DNA from: Spirochaetota bacterium
Lineage (GTDB): Bacteria; Spirochaetota; Spirochaetia; Treponematales; Rectinemataceae
DNA: 64,000 bases
Direction: 5' to 3'
Assembly: GCA_022711355.1 (NCBI GenBank)
Contig: JAKLFE010000013.1
Span: 20,825 to 84,824, forward strand
Part shown: in pieces, positions 9,431-18,047 of the stretch
Numbering within the stretch: position 1 is the stretch's first letter
Layout of the letters: every line of letters begins with the position of its first letter
The notes under the pieces: model-generated
What the model was told of the DNA's origin: nothing
Database searches by the model: none
Seen by the model: the letters and a program-made list of their open reading frames with translations, nothing else
Translations under genes and position numbers: made by a program

Positions 9431-10561
9431 GTGGCCGGGGCCGAGGAGGCAGGGATCGGGGCCGCCCTCGCGGGGATGGAGGCCCTTTTCGGCGGCTTCT
9501 ACGAGTGGCTCGCCGGGCAGTACGACGAGGCCTCCGGGGGCTTCTTCTACGCGCGGAGCTCCCGGCTCCTGCCCGGCTTCGAGCCCGACATCGAGTCGAG
9601 CGCCCAGGCCCTGAGCGTCCTCGAGCGCTCCGGCCTCCTGCCCCTCCTCGACCCGGGCCGCCGCGCGGCCATGGCGGCCTTCTTCCGAGCTAGGCAGGAT
9701 CCCGTGAGCGGCCTCTTCCTCGACCGGGACCCGGCCATGCGCGAGGACCAGGTCATGGTCGCGCGGGCGATGCAGTACTCCCTCCGCTCCCTCGCCCTCC
9801 TCGGCTCGGGCCCGGCCCACCCCCTCCCGCCGCCGGAGGCCGCCCCTTCCTTCATGGCCAGCCCCGGCTCCTACGTCGCGTGGCTCCGCGGGGTCGACCT
9901 GCGGAACGCCTGGCGGGGCTGCGACCTCATGATGTCGGCCAACCACTACCTCGAGCGCCTCGGCCCGGCGGAGCGCGAGCGCTTCGTCGGCGCGGCCCGA
10001 GCCTGCTTCGAGGAGATGCAGGAGCCCGCCAGCGGGCTCTGGGGCGGGGGCCCGCCCTACGTCCGGCTCTCCGGCGCCTTCAAGATGGGCATGTTCTACT
10101 CCCGCTTCGAGCTCCCCCTGCCGAGGCCCGGAGCCCTCTATCGGAGCCTCCTGGGCTGCCTGCGGAGCGAGGAGGCCCAGGACCTCTGCTGGGTCCGCAA
10201 TCCCGTCGACCTCCTCGCCTCCCTCCGCGGCCTGGTCGCGGCGCCCCGCGGGGAGCTGGCCGAGGCCCTCGGGATCACGGCCCGGAACCTCGCCCGCTTC
10301 CTGCGGCCGGACGGCGGATTCTCGCGCGAGCTCCGCGGCTCTCCTCCGGCGCCTAACGTGGCCCAGGTCAAGGAGGGCGAGGAGTACCCCGCCATGCCCG
10401 CCCCCGTCAGGCTCGGGGCCGGGCTCGCCGAGGGCGACATGAACGCGGGCACCCAGGCCCTCCTGATCTTCAGGCTCGCCGGTGTCCTCGCCGGGACGGG
10501 CCCGGCCGTCCCCGGCGGGAGCGGGGCCTTCCTGGCCCGCCTCGGCCGCCGGGGCCCCTGA
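9431..10561 (+). CDS. Uncharacterised helical-barrel-like protein in GH43 operon
   Basis: 376 residues from GTG, 3 nt after the GH43 stop, so almost surely co-translated. I do not recognise a named family. Repeated aromatic/Gly segments (QYDEASGGFFYARSSRL, PVSGLFLDRD, PASGLWGGGPPYV, PDGGFSRE) spaced through an alpha-helical protein resemble the alpha/alpha-barrel repeats of terpene-cyclase-like or six-hairpin glycosidase-like folds. The operon partner suggests a sugar-related role, but no catalytic residue can be assigned. It contains one CGCCTAACG motif at 10350-10358. Confidence 0.72.
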   Translation: MAGAEEAGIGAALAGMEALFGGFYEWLAGQYDEASGGFFYARSSRLLPGFEPDIESSAQALSVLERSGLLPLLDPGRRAAMAAFFRARQDPVSGLFLDRDPAMREDQVMVARAMQYSLRSLALLGSGPAHPLPPPEAAPSFMASPGSYVAWLRGVDLRNAWRGCDLMMSANHYLERLGPAERERFVGAARACFEEMQEPASGLWGGGPPYVRLSGAFKMGMFYSRFELPLPRPGALYRSLLGCLRSEEAQDLCWVRNPVDLLASLRGLVAAPRGELAEALGITARNLARFLRPDGGFSRELRGSPPAPNVAQVKEGEEYPAMPAPVRLGAGLAEGDMNAGTQALLIFRLAGVLAGTGPAVPGGSGAFLARLGRRGP

Positions 10562-10608
10562 TCCCCGGCGATATTGCCCCGCGGCCTCCCCGTCGCTATC
10601 CTTGCCCC

Positions 10609-12915
10609 ATGAAGCACGGAGCCCAGCGCGCCTCGGCCGGCCGAGCCCGGGGAAGCCACCTCCTCCTCGCCCTCCTCCTCTCGCTCCCGCCCCTCCCGCT
10701 CCGGGCCGCGCCCGCGGGGGAGGCCCCGGCCGCCCCCGCGGGCGACCCGGCCTCGCGCCCCCGCGTCGCCCTCGTCCTCCAGGGGGGCGGGGCCATGGGG
10801 CTCGCCCACGTCGGGGTCCTGAAGCTGATCGACCAGCTGGGAATCCCCGTCGACATCGTGGTCGGCACCAGCATGGGCTCCATCGTCGGCGGCCTCTACT
10901 CGATCGGCTACGGCGCCGAGGAGCTCGAGCGGCTCACCCTCGGGGCCGACTGGCTCGAGCTCTTCTTCGCGAAGAGCCTGCCCGCCGACGAGAAGTACTG
11001 GGACCGGGTCGACCGCTCCCGCTACGCCATATCCCTGGACTTCGACCGCTCCGGCACGAAGCTCTCCGCGGGCCTCCTCTCCGATCGGAGGATCCTCGCC
11101 TACCTCGATCGCCTAACGCTCTCCGTTCCGGCCGAGGCCGACTTCGATTCCCTGCCCCGCCGCTTCAGGGCCGTGGCCACCGACATCGCCACGGGGGAGC
11201 GCGTGGTCCTGGGCCGCGGCTCGCTCGCCGACGCGATGCGCGCGAGCATGGGCATACCGGGGGTCTTCGCCCCGTACCGCCTGGGCGGGCGCTACCTCGT
11301 GGACGGGGGGCTCGTCGACAACCTCCCGATCGACCTGGCGCGCGAGCTCGGGGCCGAAATCGTGATCGCGGTCCAGCTCTCGGGCGGCGAGCGCTTCTCC
11401 GAGGAGGAGCTGGGCCGCTCGCCGCTGGCCTCGCTGACCCGGAGCATCGACATCATGACGGACATGAACGTCCTGCCCCAGCTCCCCAGGGCGAGCTACG
11501 TGCTGAACGTCGACTTGACGGGCTACACGACGGCGGACTTCCTCCGGGGGGCGGAGATCCTGGCCGTCGGCGAGCGAGCCGCCCTCGAGCGCCGGGGCGA
11601 CTTCGAGGAGCTCCGGTCGCGGATCCTCGGTCCCGGGGGCGCCGCGGCCGAGGCTCCCCCGAGGCCGGCGCCTCCTCGCGTCGACCGGGTCCTCGTCGTG
11701 GGCGCCGAAGGCAAGGAGGAGGCCAAGACCCTGTCGCTGCTCCTTCCCCTCGAAGGCGGCCTCGCGGACGAGGCGGTCCTCGAGGAGGCCGTCGGCTACC
11801 TCGAGCGGCGAGGCGCCTACAGCTCGATCCGCCTCCAGAGCGAGGAGCGCGGCCGGCAGTCCCTCCTCGTCCTCAGGCTCCAGAAAAGCCCTCCCGAGAG
11901 GAACGCCGTCCGCCTGGGCTTCGCCTCCGAGGCGAGCTACACGACCTCGATCGGCAGCCGGGACATCATCGCCCCCGGCCTCGTCTTCCGCGGCCTGACG
12001 AGCCCGGGCTCGAAGCTCACGATCGACTTCTCGCTCAACGACCAGCCCGGCCTCGGAGCGGCCTTCCTCCAGCCCCTCGGCGAGCGCCTCTTCGCCGAGC
12101 TCTCCTTCCTGGCCTCGTCGAGCGTCGACACCTACGTCACCGACGACCTGGAGGGGCGCTCCTTCCAGATCAACCGGCAGAGCGTCGCGTGGAGGCTCGG
12201 CTTCACCCCTTTCAACTGGGCCGAGATCGCGGCGAGCCTCCGCTACGACGAGATACCCCATACCGGCTCCTATCCCGACCTGCCCGCGGGCCCCGACGTC
12301 GAGGCGGCGCCGATCGCCTCCCTGAGCTTCGAGCTGTCCCTCCTGGACTCCCCCATCTTCCCGCAGAAGGGGGTCCACGCGGCGGCCGGATACCAGCAGG
12401 GGATCCCGGGCATCGGCGGCTCGCGGGCCTTCAGGACCTTCGAGACCTCGGGCTGCCTCGTCTCCTCGATCGACGTCCCCCTCTCGCTCGAGCTCGAGTG
12501 GGAGTACGGGACGGACTTCAGCGAGCGGGGGGACGATGACGACGCGGCCCCCGCCTACTACAAGCCCGACCTCGCCAATCGCCGCATGTTCCCGGGCCTC
12601 ATGGACGCCGGCGAGCGGATGGGAGGCCACGTCCTGGGCCTGAGCCTCCTCGGGAAGTACCAGCTCAACTGGTCGACCCGGGCCCTGGGCCTGCCGGCCT
12701 TCGCCCTCCTCCACGGCTCGGCGGGCACCGCGCTCCAGGACCTCGCCCAGGCGGGGTCCTTCAAGGACTACAGCCACGCCACCGCCGATATCGGGCTCGG
12801 CCTGCGCGTCAACGACGCCTTCGGCCTCATGATGCGGGTGGGCATGGCCCGAGGCCTCGACGAGGTCCCCAAGGGCTTCGTCGCCATCGACCTAGGAGCC
12901 TTCGGGATGAGGTGA
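10609..12915 (+). CDS. Patatin-like phospholipase with C-terminal outer-membrane beta-barrel (PlpD/type Vd-like)
   Basis: 768 residues. Signal peptide (residues ~17-40). Patatin domain ~47-330: oxyanion loop LQGGGAMGLAHVG, nucleophile elbow GTSMGS, and catalytic Asp in DGGLVDNLP, so the Ser-Asp dyad is intact. Residues ~350-430 look like a single POTRA domain (VDRVLVVGAEGKEE, AVGYLERRGAYSSIRL). From ~440 to the end is a BamA/TamA-like barrel of alternating beta strands ending GFVAIDLGAFGMR. This order is that of type Vd autotransporters, which place a patatin lipase at or outside the outer membrane. Monocistronic. Confidence 0.88.
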   Translation: MKHGAQRASAGRARGSHLLLALLLSLPPLPLRAAPAGEAPAAPAGDPASRPRVALVLQGGGAMGLAHVGVLKLIDQLGIPVDIVVGTSMGSIVGGLYSIGYGAEELERLTLGADWLELFFAKSLPADEKYWDRVDRSRYAISLDFDRSGTKLSAGLLSDRRILAYLDRLTLSVPAEADFDSLPRRFRAVATDIATGERVVLGRGSLADAMRASMGIPGVFAPYRLGGRYLVDGGLVDNLPIDLARELGAEIVIAVQLSGGERFSEEELGRSPLASLTRSIDIMTDMNVLPQLPRASYVLNVDLTGYTTADFLRGAEILAVGERAALERRGDFEELRSRILGPGGAAAEAPPRPAPPRVDRVLVVGAEGKEEAKTLSLLLPLEGGLADEAVLEEAVGYLERRGAYSSIRLQSEERGRQSLLVLRLQKSPPERNAVRLGFASEASYTTSIGSRDIIAPGLVFRGLTSPGSKLTIDFSLNDQPGLGAAFLQPLGERLFAELSFLASSSVDTYVTDDLEGRSFQINRQSVAWRLGFTPFNWAEIAASLRYDEIPHTGSYPDLPAGPDVEAAPIASLSFELSLLDSPIFPQKGVHAAAGYQQGIPGIGGSRAFRTFETSGCLVSSIDVPLSLELEWEYGTDFSERGDDDDAAPAYYKPDLANRRMFPGLMDAGERMGGHVLGLSLLGKYQLNWSTRALGLPAFALLHGSAGTALQDLAQAGSFKDYSHATADIGLGLRVNDAFGLMMRVGMARGLDEVPKGFVAIDLGAFGMR

Positions 12916-12958
12916 GATAAGGTCGCCTAACGCGAAGCCACCCTCGCGGCGGCCGCCC

Positions 12959-14215
12959 TCAGTCCTTCCTCTGCACCACCTTGGTCTCCGGGCTGTATCC
13001 CAGGTCCCTCGCCAGGGCCGCGCTGGCCTTGAGCAGGCTCTCGGCCGCCTGGACGCTCGGGGCCTTCAGCCTGAGGGCCTTGGCCTGGGCAGGGCCGTAG
13101 GCGAGGGCGTAGGCCTGCTCGACGAGCTTCTCGAGCGCGATGGGCGATCCCGCCGGGACGGCGAGCAGGGCGTAGGCGAGGAGGACCTCGTCCCTGGCCG
13201 GGAAGCCGTACTTCGCCCGGCAGAGCTCCAGCTTGGCCACGAGGGCCCGGTGCTCCTCGTAGCCCTTCATGGACTCGAGGCCGTAGAACTGGGCGACCCG
13301 GTAGGCCTCGCCGTCGCCGAAGCCCTTCTCCGCGGCCTTCCGGAGCTCGGCCACGCTCTTCATGTTCCGCTTCTTGAGCAGCTCCCCGGTGCCCAGGACG
13401 AGGCCCTGCTCCTCCTGCAGGCGCTTGGCGTACTGGGCGTAGGAGCCGTAGTTGGCGATCCGGGTCAGGTAGAAGAGGACGGCGTCGGACTCGGCGAGAT
13501 CCTTCTTGCGGCGAGCGTCCTTCTTGTCCAGGCGGAGCCGCGGGGCCGAGCCAACCTTGAGCTCGACGTAGTACAGGTCGTCGATCAGCGGCGCGATCGC
13601 CCCCCCGGACCACTCGGCGACCTTGGCCAGCTCCGCGCCCGGCCGGTACTCGGGCTTCTTGGAGCTGCGGTCGAGGAGGTAGCAGAGCCAGCCGCAGCTC
13701 TCGAGGTTCCTCTCGAGGTCCTTCCGCGACAGGAGGCCGGAGAAGGACTTGTCCTTCTCGACCGCCCCCTTGTCGAGGTAGCCGAGCTCGGCCGCGAGGC
13801 GGTAGTCGGCGCCGTCGCGGAAGTGCTCGCGGTCGAAGTAGCGGGCCTCGTCCACGCCCTTGAGCCCGTTGTCCCGCGCGAGGTAGTACAGCTCCCCGGA
13901 GGGATACGCGAGCTTGTCGCCGGCGCGGTAGTCCTCGATCGTCCGGTAGCCCCCGCTCTTGAAGGCGTAGAGGTAGGAGCCCGAGGGGAAGTAGAAGTAC
14001 TCCCCGTTGACGAAGATGTCCCGCGCCTTGCCCTCCTTGGCGAGGCGTACGAAGTCCTCGAGGCTCGCGAGCTCGATGCGGTTCTGGCCGCTGACCTCGC
14101 TCACCTTCGAGTACTGGAACTGCTGCCCGGCGAGCGCGCCGCCCGCGGCGAGGCACAAGGCCGCCGCCGCGGCCAGCCTCGCGAGCCTCCCGCCCCTGTC
14201 CTGCTGCCTTGTCAT
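12959..14215 (-). CDS. Uncharacterised secreted protein
   Basis: 418 residues with an N-terminal signal peptide (to about ALAGQQFQYS). No named domain recognised. The mature protein is charged and helical with many Tyr/Lys/Glu residues (FVNGEYFYFPSGSYLYAF, GDKLAYPSGELYYLA), with no obvious catalytic motif and no TM segment beyond the signal. It is convergent with the patatin gene, 43 nt apart, and stands alone. Periplasmic location is inferred from the signal sequence. Confidence 0.7.
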   Translation of the reverse strand: MTRQQDRGGRLARLAAAAALCLAAGGALAGQQFQYSKVSEVSGQNRIELASLEDFVRLAKEGKARDIFVNGEYFYFPSGSYLYAFKSGGYRTIEDYRAGDKLAYPSGELYYLARDNGLKGVDEARYFDREHFRDGADYRLAAELGYLDKGAVEKDKSFSGLLSRKDLERNLESCGWLCYLLDRSSKKPEYRPGAELAKVAEWSGGAIAPLIDDLYYVELKVGSAPRLRLDKKDARRKKDLAESDAVLFYLTRIANYGSYAQYAKRLQEEQGLVLGTGELLKKRNMKSVAELRKAAEKGFGDGEAYRVAQFYGLESMKGYEEHRALVAKLELCRAKYGFPARDEVLLAYALLAVPAGSPIALEKLVEQAYALAYGPAQAKALRLKAPSVQAAESLLKASAALARDLGYSPETKVVQRKD

Positions 14216-14295
14216 GGGCGCAGTGTATACCAGCCCTCATCCCCCGTCAAAGCCGGCTTTGCTGAGCGAGGCGCTTAGGTATGGCCTCGCGCGCC

Positions 14296-15042
14296 CTAGG
14301 CGTCCCGGCCCGCGGCCTGGCCCGCGTCGTAGATGACCGGCATCCTGCCCTTCCAGGTCTCCCAGAGCTCGCCCTTCGCCAGGAGCTCGGCCATGAAGGC
14401 GGCCACGTTGACGCGGCTGGTCTTCCCGGGGTCGAAGAGGGGGCTGCGGCGCGGGGCCTCGTAGAGCTCGTAGGGGGAGGGGGAGGGGGAGGGGGCGTCG
14501 ACGAGGCCGTCGGGCCGGACGGCCACCCACTCGATCGCGGGGTCGTCGCGGCCGACGACCTCGGCCAGGTAGGTGGCGGCCGCGATGTTGTCCCTGTGGG
14601 GCGGGAGGACGAGGGTCAGCGCGGCGAGGATGGCCCGCTCCGCGGCCGAGCGGGCCTCGCGGAGCTCCCGGTCCTCGCTCGCGGTGGTGCTCATGAGGAC
14701 GAGCTTGCGCTTGCCCCCGCCGCCCCTCCTGAGCGCCTCGCAGCAGCCCTGTATCGCCCCGCGGACCAGGAGGCGGGGCGCTCCGTAGATGCCCTTGAGC
14801 GTGATGTTGTGGCCGAGGCAGGAGACGATCGCGTCGCAGCCTTCGACGAGGCCCGCGAGCGCCGCCTGGTCGAGCTCGGCGATGGAGCCCCGGCGGACCT
14901 CCACCGAGGCCAGGTCGATCGGCTCCTCGCCCAGGCTCGCGCCCTCCCGCAGGAGGGCCCTGACCTCGATGCCTCGCTGGGCCAGCTGCCTGACCGCCAG
15001 CTTGCCGGTGGCGCCGCTCGCGCCGAGTACCAACGCTTTCAT
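14296..15042 (-). CDS. NAD(P)-binding atypical SDR/NmrA-like protein
   Basis: 248 residues from the ATG at 15042, which follows GGAGGGAG. N-terminal Rossmann motif LVLGASGATGKLAVRQL binds NAD(P). The middle has CDAIVSCLGHNIT and KLVLMSTTASED, and VAVRPDGLVD matches the active-site/substrate segment of NmrA-like proteins. The usual YxxxK catalytic pair is not evident, so a reductase or a redox-sensing role are both possible. The coding sequence includes a Ser-Pro repeat encoded by a G-rich tract at 14473-14495. Confidence 0.85.
   Translation of the reverse strand: MKALVLGASGATGKLAVRQLAQRGIEVRALLREGASLGEEPIDLASVEVRRGSIAELDQAALAGLVEGCDAIVSCLGHNITLKGIYGAPRLLVRGAIQGCCEALRRGGGGKRKLVLMSTTASEDRELREARSAAERAILAALTLVLPPHRDNIAAATYLAEVVGRDDPAIEWVAVRPDGLVDAPSPSPSPYELYEAPRRSPLFDPGKTSRVNVAAFMAELLAKGELWETWKGRMPVIYDAGQAAGRDA
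14473..14495 (+). repeat. Four G5 runs separated by single A: G-quadruplex candidate
   Basis: Top strand carries GGGGG four times, each separated by one A, at 14473-14477, 14479-14483, 14485-14489 and 14491-14495. The gene on the opposite strand reads it as a short Ser-Pro repeat. The pattern meets the usual G-quadruplex rule with one-base loops, and being on the template strand of the gene it could impede transcription or replication. Confidence 0.7.
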
Positions 15043-15125
15043 AGGCTCCCTCCGAGTTCCGCGCGCAGCGCGGATGCCGCGCCTCACCCCGGCATGATAC
15101 GCGCTTCCCCGGCGGAGCGCCAGGG

Positions 15126-16703
15126 CTAGGCCGGGGCCCCGGCCCCGCCGACCTTGAAGAAGGCTATGGCCTCGCGCAGGCGGCCGGCGTGGCCCGCGAG
15201 CTCCTCGGCCGAGGAGGCGAGCTCCTCGGCGGCCGCCGAGTTGGCCTGGATCACCGTGTCGAGCTGGCCGATCGCCTTCTGCACCTGCTGGGTCCCCACG
15301 CTCTGCTCCCTGCTCGCCGAGGAGACCTCCTGCATGAGGTCCGCGGTCCTCCGGATGTCGGGCACGATGCGCGACATGATGCCCCCGGCCTCCTCGGCCA
15401 CCGCGACCGAGTCGCGGGAGAGGACCGATATCTCGACGGCGGCCTTCTGCGAGCGCTCGGCGAGCTTGCGCACCTCGCTCGCGACGACGGCGAAGCCCTT
15501 GCCCGCCTCGCCAACCCGGGCGGCCTCGATCGCGGCGTTCAGGGCGAGGAGGTTGGTCTGGCGGGCGATCTCCTCGATGATCGCGGTGCTCGAGGCGATC
15601 CGCCTCATCGCGTCGACGGTGTCGCCCATCGTCTTGCCGCTCTCCTCGGCGTCGAGGGCGGTCTTGCGCGAGAGCTCCTCGGTGGCCGCCGAGTTGTCCA
15701 TGTTCTGCCTGGTCGCGGCCGCCATCTGCTCCATCGAGGCGGAGACCTCCTCCGCGCTCGCGGCCTGCTCGGACGATCCCTGCGAGAGGGCCTGGGAGCT
15801 CTCGCTGATCTGGAGGCTGCCGGCCTCGATCTCCCCGGACACGGACCCGATGGCGAGCAGGACCTCCTTGAGCTTCGCCGTCATGGCCTCGAGGGCCCGG
15901 GCGAGGTCGCCCACCTCGTCGCGCGAGGCGAGGAGGGCGCGGGGGATCTCGACGTCGAGGCGGCCCTCCGCGACCTTCCGCGCGTGGCCGATCGCCTCGA
16001 TCACCATGCCCGATACGCGCCTGCCGAGGACGGCCGCCGCGGCCGAGACGAGGCCCAGGACGGCCGCGAGGGCCGCGGCCGCCAGGACGAGCCTCTTGCG
16101 CAGGGTCGCGAGCATGGCCGCCCGCTCGGCGGCGACGGCCACGTCGATGTCGTCGACGTAGTTGCCGGTGCCGACGACCCAGCCGTAGGGCTCGAAGGCC
16201 AGGGAGAAGCTGCGCTTGGGCAGGCTCTAGGTCTGCCCCGCCTTCGGGAACCAGTAGTCGGAGTAGCCGCCCCCGGCGAGGCCCTGCCTGATGATCGACT
16301 GCATGTAGAGGTTGCCCCTCGTGTCCTTGGCCTCGTAGCGGTTCGTGCCCTCGGTCTTGTTGCCCAGGAGGACGATGTTGTTCCCCTTCGCGTCGTCGAT
16401 CCAGAAGTAGCCGGTCTTGTCGTAGCGCAGCTCCCGCACGAGGTCGGCCGCGAGCTTCCGCGTCGCCGCCTCGGCGCCCGGGCGCCCGGCCACCTTCTCG
16501 ACCGCGGCGAGGAGGCTCACCGCGGTCTCGACCTCGGTGCGGGCGTTCCGGTCGAAGTTGGCCCTGAGCGCGGCCTCGAGGCTCCGGACCTGCGCGCCGG
16601 AGACGTCGAGCATGATGGCGATCAGGACGCCCCCGCCCACGAGGCCGGCGGCCAGGGCCGCCGCGAAGGACAAGGCTACGATCTTCGTCGAGAGGCTCCG
16701 CAT
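15126..16703 (-). pseudogene. Methyl-accepting chemotaxis protein (sCache_2 sensor) interrupted by in-frame TAG
   Basis: Read through one TAG at 16227-16229, the gene gives 525 residues. It comprises an N-terminal TM, an sCache_2 domain (residues ~35-190), a second TM, HAMP and the receptor signalling domain with the hairpin tip [22 protein letters not shown]. The stop sits in the sCache domain between WFPKAGQT and [21 protein letters not shown]. Both halves stay in the same frame and both match the family, so this is a single nonsense change (for example GAG to TAG). TAG is an ordinary terminator of neighbouring genes here, so recoding is unlikely. The rest looks undamaged, implying a recent loss, read-through or a sequencing error. 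Confidence 0.85.
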
Positions 16704-16978
16704 GGCCCACCTCCGAGTACCTTCGGATGGGCTTCGAGCGGGTTCCCCCGGCAGGCGGGGATACTCGCCGGCCCGCTGAATTAAAAATAGCTCGCTTCAA
16801 GCCTATAGCCCCCGGGGCCCCTGTCAAGCCTCTCGATACGAGCTTCCCGCCGCGGCGGGAGCGGGCTTTCATGGACAGGCCGGGAGACTCATGCTAGACT
16901 TGGCTAAAGAAACAGCGCGACTCCGCGTCTCCGGGGCAGGGCCTCGCCGGCGGAGCCGCGCGTACGGAAGGAGTGTTC

Positions 16979-17968
16979 ATGAAGAAGCTGTTCGCTCTCT
17001 GCCTCGTCCTCGCCTGCCTCGTCGGCCCCGCGGCCGCCGAGGAGCTCATGGCCTACGCCTCGGTGGAGCAGGACCTGGCCGTCCTCCTCTTCACCGCCTT
17101 CGAGAAGGAGACCGGGATCAAGGTCAACTTCGTCCGCCTGGGCTCGGGCGAGATGGAGGCGCGCGTCGAGGCCGAGAAGGCCGATCCCCAGGCCTCCATC
17201 TGGGTCGGCGGCGTCGGCACCAACCACATCTCCGCCCAGAACAAGGGCCTGACCGCGCCCTACAAGTCCAAGGCCGCCGCGAACATCCCCGCCCAGTTCA
17301 AGGACAAGGACGGCTACTGGGCCGGCCTCTACCTCGGCCCCCTAGCCATCTCCACCAACCTCGACCGGGCCAAGGAGCTCGGGATCAAGCCGCCCAAGAG
17401 CTGGAACGACCTGCTCAAGCCCGAGTACAAGGGCAAGTTCCGCGTCGCCTTCCCCGGCTCCTCCGGCACGGGCTACAACGTCCTCACCACCATGATCTAC
17501 CTCAACAAGATGGACGAGGAGAAGGCCTTCGCCTGGCTCAAGAAGTTCGCCGACGCCTGCGAGAAGTTCGAGCGCTCCGGCCCCGCCCCCACCAACTACG
17601 TGGCGACCGGCGAGATCCCCATCGCCATCGGCTACGCCCACGACGCGGTCCGCGCCAAGTCCAAGGGCGCCAACATCGAGATCAACATCCCCTCCGAGGG
17701 CGTCGGCTTCGAGCTGGCCTCCATGTCCCTGATCAAGGACGGGAAGCAGCCCGTCCTGGCCAAGAAGCTCTACGACTGGGTCCTCGGCCCCTCGGGCCAG
17801 CAGATCCTCTCCGACTTCTTCGTCGTGCCCGTGCAGAAGGGCGCCAAGGTCCACCCCATGGCCATCCCGCTCAACAAGATCAAGACGGTCAACCAGGATT
17901 CCATGTGGGACGCCCAGAACAAGGCCCGCCTCCAGGAGCGCTTCACCAAGGAGATCGGGAACAAGTAG
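16979..17968 (+). CDS. Periplasmic substrate-binding protein, FbpA/AfuA-like (iron or phosphonate type)
   Basis: 329 residues from the ATG at 16979; GGAAGGAG at 16965-16972 selects it over an in-frame GTG 6 nt upstream. Signal peptide KKLFALCLVLACLVGPAAA. The mature start EELMAYASVEQDLAVLLFTAFE and the blocks VRLGSGEMEARVEAEK and PASIWVGG-like segment belong to the Fe(III)/2-aminoethylphosphonate binding-protein group. Ligand cannot be assigned by eye. It is convergent with the ATPase and permease genes of the same system, separated by a strong hairpin terminator. Confidence 0.85.
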   Translation: MKKLFALCLVLACLVGPAAAEELMAYASVEQDLAVLLFTAFEKETGIKVNFVRLGSGEMEARVEAEKADPQASIWVGGVGTNHISAQNKGLTAPYKSKAAANIPAQFKDKDGYWAGLYLGPLAISTNLDRAKELGIKPPKSWNDLLKPEYKGKFRVAFPGSSGTGYNVLTTMIYLNKMDEEKAFAWLKKFADACEKFERSGPAPTNYVATGEIPIAIGYAHDAVRAKSKGANIEINIPSEGVGFELASMSLIKDGKQPVLAKKLYDWVLGPSGQQILSDFFVVPVQKGAKVHPMAIPLNKIKTVNQDSMWDAQNKARLQERFTKEIGNK

Positions 17969-17990
17969 TCCCCGAGCCGCGGGATTCGAA

Positions 17991-18017
17991 AAAGGCCGCG
18001 CCTCGGGCGCGGCCTTT
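17991..18017 (+). terminator. Rho-independent-like hairpin after the binding-protein gene
   Basis: AAAGGCCGCGCC (17991-18002) pairs with GGCGCGGCCTTT (18006-18017) around a 3-nt loop, followed by CCTTTA. The arms carry A on one side and T on the other, so it can work on both strands between two convergent genes. Confidence 0.85.
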
Positions 18018-18047
18018 CCTTTACCCGGGCCGGCGGCCCGGGCGGGC

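Noticed and set aside
15126..16703. TAG recoding as an amino acid in the chemotaxis receptor
   Set aside because: TAG ends several normal genes here (for example the GH43 gene at 1370, both permeases, and the MarR gene), so genome-wide recoding is not supported.
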